DNA of 5,567 nucleotides from Candidatus Nitrosopolaris rasttigaisensis (GTDB lineage: Archaea; Thermoproteota; Nitrososphaeria; Nitrososphaerales; Nitrososphaeraceae). Below are positions 1 through 5,227 of this stretch, piece by piece. The stretch lies in NCBI GenBank assembly GCA_933226995.1, contig CAKOFP010000256.1, forward strand, positions 1 through 5,567. Direction: 5' to 3'. The notes beneath the pieces are model-generated. The model saw only the letters and a program-made list of their open reading frames with translations. It was not told the DNA's origin and ran no database searches. Positions within the stretch are counted from its first letter, which is position 1, and each line of letters starts with the position of its first letter. Position numbers and translations under genes: made by a program.

Positions 1-95
1 AATTAGGAGCAGAAACACCAGCAAAGAACCCATACGTAGCCGAAATGTACAAGCTAGCATTAGAGGGAAAGCTGTACAGCAGAGCTATTCCATAA
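1..95 (+). CDS. C-terminal fragment of an unrecognised protein
   Basis: The frame starting at base 3 is open from the window edge to a TAA at 93-95 and gives 30 residues, beginning LGAETPAKNPYVAEMY and ending KLYSRAIP. The composition (charged and amphipathic, no low-complexity runs) and normal codon use look like the end of a soluble protein. A stem-loop and T-rich tract shortly after the stop fit a real gene end. I do not recognise the family from this short tail, so no function is given. The gene reads in the same direction as amoX but is separated from it by the terminator and about 240 bp. Confidence 0.6.
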   Translation, partial: LGAETPAKNPYVAEMYKLALEGKLYSRAIP

Positions 96-127
96 AACAG
101 AACAGAAAAAGTAAACAGCAGAACAAT

Positions 128-180
128 GTTGGTCTGTATTAGAATCTGACCAACCAGCTTATTTTTATTTTATTGTCTTT
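128..180 (+). terminator. Stem-loop plus T-rich tract after the first gene
   Basis: A perfect 7-bp inverted repeat (GTTGGTC at 128-134, GACCAAC at 148-154) encloses a 13-nt loop. It is followed by a run made almost only of T with a few A, G and C at 159-180. It lies about 30 nt past the TAA of the partial gene. Archaeal termination depends mainly on U-rich tracts, so the T run is the stronger evidence and the hairpin may be incidental. Confidence 0.5.
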
Positions 181-300
181 GAAGTTTAATCCAACGATGC
201 TCTTGCGGCTGAAGGTATTATTTCCAAAAGACTACAATTCTCAACAACTTCAATTTGTAAAAACACCGTGTTATCAAGCCGAGAAGGCTTAACAGCAAAA

Positions 301-308
301 CTTAAAAG
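301..308 (+). promoter_or_regulatory. Putative TATA box of amoX
   Basis: CTTAAAAG is centred about 29 bp before the amoX ATG at 334. Archaeal TATA boxes are centred about 25 bp before the transcription start, so the transcript would start within a few bases of the ATG. No Shine-Dalgarno-like sequence lies just before the ATG. This box is less canonical than those of amoA and pdxS. Confidence 0.45.
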
Positions 309-333
309 GGTATTCACTGATTCTTTAGATTAG

Positions 334-630
334 ATGACTTTACCAAAGGGATACGGTACCGGCGGACGAAAGGAAGGTGGAGGTCGCGATGAATATGAGA
401 AGATGATAGGGCACAGAGTCGAGTCTGGATTCTGGCGGAGAATCTATATTTTTGGCTTTGCATTATGCTGGGCGGCGACGGCTGGTGGAGTTTATGTTGG
501 TGTAACAATATATCCGTGGGCATATCCTTTGCCAAGTGGCATTTATGCACTTTCCGTGCTGACAGTGATTGAATCATTAGGATTCTTCTTCATAATGAAG
601 ATCACTGGTGAGAAACCGGTTCGTTCGTGA
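334..630 (+). CDS. amoX: Ammonia monooxygenase-associated subunit AmoX
   Basis: This 98-residue protein has a Gly/Lys/Arg-rich N-terminal tail (about residues 1-36), then two hydrophobic segments (about 37-60 and 69-90) joined by a short PWAYPLPSG turn. A short basic C-terminus ends KPVRS. Size, two-helix topology and position beside amoA match AmoX, the small membrane protein found with archaeal amo genes. Biochemical work on Nitrososphaera viennensis has reported AmoX as a component of the ammonia monooxygenase complex. Its exact role is unknown; a structural or assembly role is inference. The ATG at 334 is chosen because an in-frame TAG (331-333) sits directly before it and the candidate TATA box fits. 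It lies 170 bp before amoA on the same strand but seems to be transcribed separately. I identified it by size, topology and context rather than by a catalytic motif. Confidence 0.85.
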   Translation: MTLPKGYGTGGRKEGGGRDEYEKMIGHRVESGFWRRIYIFGFALCWAATAGGVYVGVTIYPWAYPLPSGIYALSVLTVIESLGFFFIMKITGEKPVRS

Positions 631-643
631 CTTGATACTCAGA

Positions 644-665
644 TCTTTTATATTTTTTATTATTA
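644..665 (+). terminator. T-rich probable terminator of amoX
   Basis: Starting 14 nt after the amoX stop, the plus strand is nearly all T and A, including runs of four and six T (647-650 and 653-658). T-rich tracts on the coding strand are the usual archaeal termination signal. With a separate TATA box before amoA, this suggests amoX and amoA are at least partly independent transcripts. Confidence 0.5.
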
Positions 666-770
666 CATACGGTTGACATATTATTTGCTGGTCACGGACT
701 AGAGACATGTTATGGCAGCTACTACAAGTAATCCATGGTGCAAATAGTCCTCTCGCAAATAAAATAAAAT

Positions 771-778
771 TTTATATA
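771..778 (+). promoter_or_regulatory. TATA box of amoA
   Basis: TTTATATA is centred about 26 bp before the amoA ATG at 801, inside an A/T-only stretch (758-780). This spacing puts transcription initiation at or within a few bases of the start codon, so the amoA mRNA is probably leaderless. There is no purine-rich ribosome binding site in the GACGTCGTAGATTCCT sequence just before the ATG. Confidence 0.7.
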
Positions 779-800
779 TTACTTGACGTCGTAGATTCCT

Positions 801-1451
801 ATGGTCTGGCTTAGACGTACAACCCACTATCTGTTCATTGTTGTAGTTGCTGTCAATAGCACGCTGCTGACAATTAATGCAGGAGACTATATCTTCTACA
901 CCGACTGGGCTTGGACATCCTTTGTAATATTTTCGATTTCACAATCGACTATGCTTGCAGTAGGAGCTGTCTATTACTTGCTCTTTACAGGAGTTCCAGG
1001 AACAGCCACGTATTACGCAACCATAATGACTATCTATACATGGGTTGCAAAAGGTGCGTGGTTTGCATTAGGATACCCATATGACTTCGTAGCAGTACCA
1101 GTATGGATACCCTCGGCCATGTTGTTGGACCTTACGTATTGGGCTACGCGGCGCAATAAGCACATGCTAATACTTGTCGGCGGTACCTTGGTTGGTCTAT
1201 CACTTCCGTTATTCAACATGATCAACCTGCTGCTAGTGCGAGATCCGTTGGAAGTCGCATTCAAGTATCCTAGACCCACATTGCCACCCTATATGACGCC
1301 AATTGAGCCTCAGGTCGGAAAGTTCTACAATAGTCCCGTAGCCTTAGGAGCAGGCGCTTCAGCAGTGCTAACTGTACCGATAGCTGCATTGGGTGCTAAA
1401 CTGAACACGTGGACTTACAGATGGATGGCCGCGTGGAGTAAATGGGACTGA
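801..1451 (+). CDS. amoA: Archaeal ammonia monooxygenase subunit A (AmoA)
   Basis: AmoA is an integral membrane subunit of the copper-dependent ammonia monooxygenase, which oxidises ammonia to hydroxylamine in the first step of archaeal nitrification. The 216 residues are full length for the archaeal family. Typical stretches are MVWLRRTTHYLFIVVVAVNS at the N-terminus, INAGDYIFYTDWAWTSF (25-41), TYYATIMTIYTWVAKGAWFA (70-89), YWATRRNKH (113-121), YPRPTLPPYMTPIEPQVGKF (156-175) and TYRWMAAWSKWD at the C-terminus. About six hydrophobic segments are visible, near 8-26, 38-63, 70-90, 97-114, 121-146 and 177-199. The ATG is fixed by the family N-terminus and the TATA box. No internal stop or frameshift is seen. 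Gene ends match, with few differences, the conserved sites commonly used to survey archaeal amoA. amoC and amoB do not follow; the next gene is convergent. That arrangement favours group I.1b. Confidence 0.98.
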   Translation: MVWLRRTTHYLFIVVVAVNSTLLTINAGDYIFYTDWAWTSFVIFSISQSTMLAVGAVYYLLFTGVPGTATYYATIMTIYTWVAKGAWFALGYPYDFVAVPVWIPSAMLLDLTYWATRRNKHMLILVGGTLVGLSLPLFNMINLLLVRDPLEVAFKYPRPTLPPYMTPIEPQVGKFYNSPVALGAGASAVLTVPIAALGAKLNTWTYRWMAAWSKWD

Positions 1452-1467
1452 CCCAAAAACCCTCACC

Positions 1468-1484
1468 TTTCTTTTCTTTTTCTT
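1468..1484 (+). terminator. Pyrimidine/T-rich terminator of amoA
   Basis: A 17-nt tract of only T and C, including runs of three to five T, begins 17 nt after the amoA stop. It matches the T-rich signals used for archaeal termination. It lies in the 197-bp gap between the convergent amoA and korB, so it should limit read-through into korB antisense. No convincing stem-loop precedes it. Confidence 0.6.
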
Positions 1485-1648
1485 ACTAGAATCTGCCTTT
1501 CAAATACACAAGGATTCAGAGGCTGTTAGCGAATGAATTTTTAATTTGTCAGGATCCCACTAGAATTTGTCATAGCTGTTGATATTCTTAAATTTGTGTG
1601 TGTAAAAGAAATTCAAGATCAAACAATTGCCTAATTTTGCTTCTGTAC

Positions 1649-2617
1649 CTAATTGTCGACCCTGAGAGTGTCCAAAAGCTTCTGAATGGTAGTTATTGGA
1701 ACATGATTCTCGTCTGCAATGCTTTGTCTAGATGGTGGCCACTCTGCGTAATTATGGATCTTAGACGTTATCCTCTCTTGATAAGTTGGAATATGTTCAT
1801 TCTTGTAAAAAACGCCTAATGGAATCTTGCTTCCCCATTCATTAGACCGTGCTATCACCTGCCCCATTTTACCATTCAATTCTTCCTCGTCATGCACAAT
1901 GCCATCATAGCCGGTTTCCTCTAGCTTGTACGTTCTAGGCATTTGCTTGCCGGTCTCAGGATTCATATTATCTACGCCTTGAAACCATTCTTTAGTATTG
2001 ATGTCATTATAAGTGGGACATGGTTGAAGAACATCCAAGAAAGCTAGGCCCTTGTGCTGAACAGCTTTCGCGATCAAGTCCTTTAGATGCTTCACATCGT
2101 AGGAATAGCCTCTGCCTATAAAAGTAAATCCAGACACTAGCGCCAGCGCTATAGGATTCACGGAATTGTTCACGTTAGGTTGTGGCAATGATTTGGTCTT
2201 CATACCTAATTTTAATGTCGGAGCCGCTTGGCCCTTGGTTAAGCCGTAGACCGCATTGTTGAACATAATATAAACCATGTCCACGTTCCTTCGACCAGCA
2301 CTGACAAAGTGACCTGCACCGATCCCAAGACCCCCGCCATCACCACCCACTGCTAAAACGTTTAATTCTGGATTGCACAGTTTCGCCCCTTGAGCGAAAG
2401 CCAATACCCTACCGTGAAGCGTATGGATGCCATAAGTGTGGATAAAGTGCGCTGTCTTGCCGGAACATCCTATGTCTGAGAATATAGTAGCCTTATGCAC
2501 AGGGATCTGCAAATCCGCCAAGGACATTTGAATTGCGCTTAAAATACCAAAATCTCCACAGCCAGGACACCAATCGTTATGAACGTTCGTTTTATAATCC
2601 GCAAGCTTAAGTGCCAT
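1649..2617 (-). CDS. korB: 2-oxoacid:ferredoxin oxidoreductase, beta subunit
   Basis: KorB is the thiamine diphosphate- and [4Fe-4S]-binding subunit of a cytoplasmic enzyme that reversibly converts a 2-oxoacid plus CoA to acyl-CoA, CO2 and reduced ferredoxin. The 322 residues match the roughly 300-residue archaeal two-subunit type. Visible are the WCPGCG motif (16-21) and four cysteines (C17, C20, C51, C200) spaced like the cluster ligands of the Sulfolobus enzyme. The thiamine diphosphate motif is GDG (92-94) through NN (120-121), followed by YGLTKGQ (124-130). GCSGK (50-54) is also conserved in the family. The ATG is backed by GGAGG 13 nt upstream, inside the end of korA; the genes overlap by 11 nt, suggesting translational coupling. 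Ammonia-oxidizing archaea use such enzymes to link acetyl-CoA or succinyl-CoA to pyruvate or 2-oxoglutarate. Which 2-oxoacid this one prefers cannot be read from sequence; the type is known for broad specificity. Confidence 0.95.
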   Translation of the reverse strand: MALKLADYKTNVHNDWCPGCGDFGILSAIQMSLADLQIPVHKATIFSDIGCSGKTAHFIHTYGIHTLHGRVLAFAQGAKLCNPELNVLAVGGDGGGLGIGAGHFVSAGRRNVDMVYIMFNNAVYGLTKGQAAPTLKLGMKTKSLPQPNVNNSVNPIALALVSGFTFIGRGYSYDVKHLKDLIAKAVQHKGLAFLDVLQPCPTYNDINTKEWFQGVDNMNPETGKQMPRTYKLEETGYDGIVHDEEELNGKMGQVIARSNEWGSKIPLGVFYKNEHIPTYQERITSKIHNYAEWPPSRQSIADENHVPITTIQKLLDTLRVDN

Positions 2618-4577
2618 GTTCTAATACAATCCTCCTAGGGGCATTTCCTTTAATGATGCTCATTAACGCGTTATAAATCTCGCTGGTAGACATGGGCCTG
2701 CCGTTGTACTTTACTATTCTATACTCGCTATCACGGTGCAGATATTGCTTGACAAGTGATCCCAATTGCGAAGTGTGGTTCATTTCGATGTCCACCAAAA
2801 TTTTAGTATCGAACAGCATCCTTTCGAGTAATGCAGTAGGAAATGGATTCATTAGACGCACCTGAACAAAATGTACCGTTTTGCCCTCTAGGGCAAGCTC
2901 ATCCAACGCGTCCAGAATTGCACCCTTAGTAGAGCCCCAACCGATCACGGTAAGTGCAAGTGACGGGTCTAGCTGTCCGTAGGATACAGCCTTATCTTCA
3001 TCAGATATTTCCTCTAATGCGAGATCTAGTTTGCTTAATCGCTTGTCCATCATCTTGTTGCGTATAAAAGGGTCTTCAGTAATATGCCCTTCTTCGGTAT
3101 GTTCGTCTCCACTATTCCAGAATATCCCATTTTCAGTTCCGAGAGGAATTCGTGACGAAACCGGGCTCTCCCCAAATTTGAACCGAAGATAATGGCCCGC
3201 CGCTCCAACTTCCACGGAGGGTGGTAGACTCTGTAAGAGTTTTCCCCTATCAATCGCCACTCTCGACTGGTCGAAATACTTGCATGTCATAACGCTATTC
3301 GCAATCGCTTTATCCAACATGTGTATTACCGGCATCTGATATCTTTCTGCAAAATTGAAAGCTTTTACGCTGTCATAGAAACTCTCCTCAATATCGCCAG
3401 ATGCAAAAACAATTCTAGGAAACTCACCATGACCGGCATGAATCGCAAACCTCAGATCGGCTTGTTCATGTCTAGTCGGTAGTCCTGTAGAGGGGCCTGC
3501 GCGCTGATATAGGGATACTACCAACGGGACCTCATTCATTCCAGCCCAGCCGAGTGCTTCGGCCATCAGGGAAAATCCCGGTCCGGATGTGGCCGTCCCC
3601 GAACGCACGCCGGTCAATGCCCCGCCAATAGCCATAGTAATCGCAGCTATTTCATCTTCTGTCTGGACTACTACCATAGATCCTTTTTTGCCATCAGTCT
3701 GCTCTACTATCTGGTTAGATTCGAGAAACTCGCTGTCGTCGCTTGCCGGGGTTATAGGATAGTACGTCTGGAATCTGCAACCGGCAACCAATTTCCCCAT
3801 TGCTGAAGATTGATTACCCTGAACAAGGATGATATCGGCTGACTGTGGCTTGCATGACAACTTAAGCTGGGATTGCGATAAATCAAATCGCGATTTGACG
3901 TATTCGTATGCATAATTTGCTGCAAGCACGTTGCCGTCAGCAATCTTCGGTTTTGCCTTAAAAATAACTTTGATTGCTTTGGCTAGTATCTCTTTGTCAA
4001 AGTCCAAAATGGCCATGGATGCGGAAAGTGCCATCACGTTTATCATACGTGTTAGCTTGCTGAGTGCGGGCTCATTAATCTCCATAGAAAACTGCTTGAG
4101 TATCCCAAAATACGGAATGTCATACAGAGCAGCGCCATTTTTTTTTGCGAAGTTTACCATTCCGTTTACGGTAATTGGACTTTCACTCTTTTCCAGCATT
4201 TCGGTAATACGTTTAGCAGCAGGTTCATCAATTGTTGGAACTTCCTGAAGTGTGGTGCTGCTCAAATCTGAATCGTAGATTATGGCACCGCCACTCGTTA
4301 CCTTGTCCGCATGTCTGAATATTGTTTCAGCATCAAAAGAAACCAGAATATTGATGTCGTCCAGGTGGGAACGAATCGGGTCTTCGGACACACGTACTGC
4401 AAAATAGCTGTGTTCACCTTTAATGTTAGAATAATATTCCCGATTTCCGAAGATGTGGAGCCCACCCTGAAAACAAGCTCTGGAGAAAATATTTGCTGCA
4501 GAGTCGACGCCGCTACCCTGGGCGCCGCCTATCATCCAGGTTAATGAATTAGCGAAGTTCTTTGCTCCAACCAACAA
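2607..4577 (-). CDS. korA: 2-oxoacid:ferredoxin oxidoreductase, fused gamma-alpha subunit
   Basis: This 656-residue protein is the large subunit of the KorAB enzyme. The N-terminal gamma domain (about 13-225) opens with WMIGGAQGSGVDSAANIF (14-31), followed by the GNREYYSNIKGEHSYF region. The alpha domain (about 245-656) carries the signature YPITP (273-277), TEDEIAAI (306-313), the SGPGFSLM loop (331-338) and QRAGPSTGLPT (358-368), which contributes to substrate and CoA handling in the Sulfolobus enzyme. This gamma-alpha fusion without a separate ferredoxin-like delta subunit is the archaeal two-subunit form. The start is uncertain. The longest reading uses TTG at 4577 (another TTG follows), giving 13 residues before the conserved WMIGG. 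A strong Shine-Dalgarno lies 21 nt upstream, but the ATG next to it is out of frame. ATT at 4583 is in frame with 15-nt spacing. A nine-A run encodes part of KKN (146-148). It overlaps korB by 11 nt. Confidence 0.95.
   Translation of the reverse strand: MLVGAKNFANSLTWMIGGAQGSGVDSAANIFSRACFQGGLHIFGNREYYSNIKGEHSYFAVRVSEDPIRSHLDDINILVSFDAETIFRHADKVTSGGAIIYDSDLSSTTLQEVPTIDEPAAKRITEMLEKSESPITVNGMVNFAKKNGAALYDIPYFGILKQFSMEINEPALSKLTRMINVMALSASMAILDFDKEILAKAIKVIFKAKPKIADGNVLAANYAYEYVKSRFDLSQSQLKLSCKPQSADIILVQGNQSSAMGKLVAGCRFQTYYPITPASDDSEFLESNQIVEQTDGKKGSMVVVQTEDEIAAITMAIGGALTGVRSGTATSGPGFSLMAEALGWAGMNEVPLVVSLYQRAGPSTGLPTRHEQADLRFAIHAGHGEFPRIVFASGDIEESFYDSVKAFNFAERYQMPVIHMLDKAIANSVMTCKYFDQSRVAIDRGKLLQSLPPSVEVGAAGHYLRFKFGESPVSSRIPLGTENGIFWNSGDEHTEEGHITEDPFIRNKMMDKRLSKLDLALEEISDEDKAVSYGQLDPSLALTVIGWGSTKGAILDALDELALEGKTVHFVQVRLMNPFPTALLERMLFDTKILVDIEMNHTSQLGSLVKQYLHRDSEYRIVKYNGRPMSTSEIYNALMSIIKGNAPRRIVLEHGT
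2631..2635 (-). promoter_or_regulatory. Shine-Dalgarno site of korB inside korA
   Basis: GGAGG on the minus strand lies 13 nt before the korB ATG and within the last codons of korA (the Arg-Arg of APRRIVLEHGT). Its position fits translation of korB by ribosomes finishing korA, giving matched amounts of the two subunits. Confidence 0.6.
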
Positions 4578-4594
4578 GACAATGTGATTTGCAT
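4541..4594 (-). other. Possible 17-codon leader ORF overlapping the korA start
   Basis: An ATG directly after a strong Shine-Dalgarno opens MQITLSCWLEQRTSLIH and ends at a TAA 37 bases inside korA. The peptide has no recognisable features. It may be a real leader peptide, or simply a sign that korA really starts at this ATG and that one base is missing between 4594 and 4577. One added base there would give an in-frame N-terminus of ordinary length. I cannot decide between these from one sequence. Confidence 0.25.
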
Positions 4595-4598
4595 TTTC

Positions 4599-4603
4599 CT
4601 CCT
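4599..4603 (-). promoter_or_regulatory. Shine-Dalgarno site before korA
   Basis: The minus strand reads AAAAGGAGGAAAATG. GGAGG is only 3 nt from an ATG at 4594-4592 that is out of frame with korA, and 21 nt from the in-frame TTG at 4577. It is the strongest ribosome binding site in the window. An in-frame TAA at 4607-4605 limits how far upstream korA could start. Confidence 0.6.
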
Positions 4604-4631
4604 TTTATTGCTTTATGATCTTACAAGTTAG

Positions 4632-4639
4632 AAAAAAAA
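4632..4639 (-). terminator. T8 run after the small cysteine-rich gene
   Basis: Eight consecutive T on the minus strand begin 8 nt after the TGA of the 51-codon gene and lie about 30 nt before the korA Shine-Dalgarno. It could end the small transcript. No clear TATA box for korA is visible between this run and the ribosome binding site, so partial read-through into korA is also possible. Confidence 0.45.
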
Positions 4640-4647
4640 CCATAATC

Positions 4648-4803
4648 TCATCCGCCAGTTGCCGCATCAAACAGGCAACACTCGCATCTATCAACTTCGC
4701 CGCAGTATGGACATTCACACATGCACGCATCGATATGATTTCCGCAGTGGTCGCAATTAACTCCGTCAGCGCTGTTTGTTTTTTTAGCAGTCTCGGCCAA
4801 CAT
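4648..4803 (-). CDS. Small cysteine-rich putative zinc-binding protein
   Basis: A 51-residue protein, MLAETAKKTN at the start and FDAATGG at the end. It holds nine cysteines in 27 residues: CDHC (17-20), CMCECPYC (27-34), then C40 and CECC-type residues at 40-43, plus H19 and H23. The paired CxxC knuckles (17/20 and 31/34) resemble zinc-ribbon or rubredoxin-like metal sites. The extra cysteines could hold a second zinc or allow redox chemistry. The cytoplasmic N-terminal tail is short and polar. The reading is supported by a TATA-like box about 25 bp before the ATG, by cysteine clustering unlikely by chance, and by a T8 run just after the stop. The overlapping longer open frames on both strands lack these signals and look like shadows. 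I do not recognise a named family and infer only metal binding. It lies 70 bp upstream of korA on the same strand. Confidence 0.8.
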   Translation of the reverse strand: MLAETAKKTNSADGVNCDHCGNHIDACMCECPYCGEVDRCECCLFDAATGG

Positions 4804-4823
4804 AGGTTTTTCTCGCTCAAACC

Positions 4824-4833
4824 TATTATACTT
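4824..4833 (-). promoter_or_regulatory. Putative TATA box of the cysteine-rich gene
   Basis: The minus strand reads AAGTATAATA, centred about 25 bp before the ATG at 4803. No Shine-Dalgarno lies between the box and the ATG. The spacing implies a leaderless or nearly leaderless mRNA, like amoA and pdxS. Confidence 0.5.
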
Positions 4834-4938
4834 TATGAGTTTTCTAGGTGTAAAGTAGTTCGACTAAATTATAAAATATCGATAGTGGCTGGCGGTACTT
4901 TAGAAACCCAACATAAGTGACGAAGTACTGCCTAAGGA

Positions 4939-5076
4939 CTATCTTGAGACAAGTCCTGCTTCCTGCATAAGAAACACGACAAACACGATAATGATAGGGA
5001 TCGTAAATAAGGCTATTGAAGCATTGAATCGTTTTATTTTCAAATCTGAAATCTTCATTAGCTGTGCGAGTTTCAT
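4939..5076 (-). CDS. Small single-pass membrane protein, function unknown
   Basis: From the ATG at 5076 this encodes 45 residues. A polar, basic N-terminus (MKLAQLMKISDLKIKRFN) is followed by one strongly hydrophobic helix (about residues 19-37, with IPIIIVFVVFLM) and a short tail QEAGLVSR. The lysine/arginine-rich side before the helix predicts the N-terminus in the cytoplasm. The frame extends upstream to an ATG at 5124 and a TTG at 5130. The 5076 start is preferred because a TATA box at 5104-5113 would place the transcript start just before it; the upstream starts would lie too close to or before that box. It is divergent from pdxS and precedes the cysteine-rich gene on the same strand with a 135-bp gap. 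I recognise no family. The gene is supported by its hydrophobic helix and promoter spacing only. Confidence 0.55.
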   Translation of the reverse strand: MKLAQLMKISDLKIKRFNASIALFTIPIIIVFVVFLMQEAGLVSR

Positions 5077-5103
5077 TATTAAAGTTAGCCTGTTACAAAT
5101 GAA

Positions 5104-5113
5104 TCTATATATC
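5104..5113 (-). promoter_or_regulatory. Putative TATA box of the small membrane gene
   Basis: The minus strand reads GATATATAGA, centred about 32 bp before the ATG at 5076. Transcription would start roughly 7 nt before that ATG. It is the reason for preferring this start over the upstream in-frame ATG at 5124. Confidence 0.45.
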
Positions 5114-5137
5114 GGCAAGGTCATTAACAACGATAAG

Positions 5138-5163
5138 GCTTGTCAAGCAGACTGGGGACAAGC
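5138..5163. repeat. Inverted repeat between divergent promoters
   Basis: GCTTGTC (5138-5144) and GACAAGC (5157-5163) form a perfect 7-bp inverted repeat with a 12-nt gap. The left arm also overlaps a second small palindrome, GCTTG-T-CAAGC (5138-5148). It lies about 35 bp upstream of the pdxS TATA box and about 25 bp upstream of the opposing box, so it could be an operator. It is short enough to be chance. Confidence 0.3.
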
Positions 5164-5198
5164 ATCAGCGCTTCGACCTGTTTTATACAAAAATAATA

Positions 5199-5208
5199 TC
5201 TATATAAG
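5199..5208 (+). promoter_or_regulatory. TATA box of pdxS
   Basis: TCTATATAAG is centred about 25 bp before the pdxS ATG at 5228, a canonical archaeal TATA box at the spacing for a leaderless transcript. The sequence from the box to the ATG holds no GGAGG-like site. Confidence 0.65.
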
Positions 5209-5227
5209 TGTTAGAAGAACTTCATTT

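Noticed and set aside
276..290. Small palindrome AAGCC-GAGAA-GGCTT upstream of amoX
   Set aside because: A 5-bp stem with a 5-nt loop, no T tract after it, just before the TATA box. Too short to call an operator or structured RNA.
190..333. Stop-free frame of 47 codons that ends in the TAG directly before the amoX ATG, and an overlapping 31-codon ATG frame (197-292)
   Set aside because: The first has no ATG and only a late GTG; neither has a promoter at suitable spacing or a recognisable motif, and the region includes the amoX TATA box. Short open frames like these are expected by chance.
712..747. Eleven-codon ATG ORF (MAATTSNPWCK) between amoX and amoA
   Set aside because: Too short to support, lacks a ribosome binding site and a convincing TATA box at the right spacing, and shows no known motif.
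1543..1572. 9-bp direct repeat AATTTGTCA (1543-1551 and 1564-1572), 21 bp apart, between amoA and korB
   Set aside because: Only two copies in an A/T-rich convergent gap with no promoter nearby; likely chance.
4605..4920. Longer open frames on both strands over the cysteine-rich gene (minus 4605-4820, plus 4615-4920)
   Set aside because: They have irregular composition, no family motif and no promoter or ribosome site at their starts. The 51-codon frame between them has clustered cysteines, a TATA box and a terminator, so the longer ones look like shadows.
4934..4957. 6-bp inverted repeat AGGACT / AGTCCT at the end of the small membrane gene
   Set aside because: Overlaps the stop codon, has an 11-nt loop and no T tract on the minus strand after it, so it does not qualify as a terminator.
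5131..5180. tRNA-like fragment with TTCGACC before pdxS
   Set aside because: No acceptor or anticodon stems can be formed around it; the similarity is limited to a few bases.
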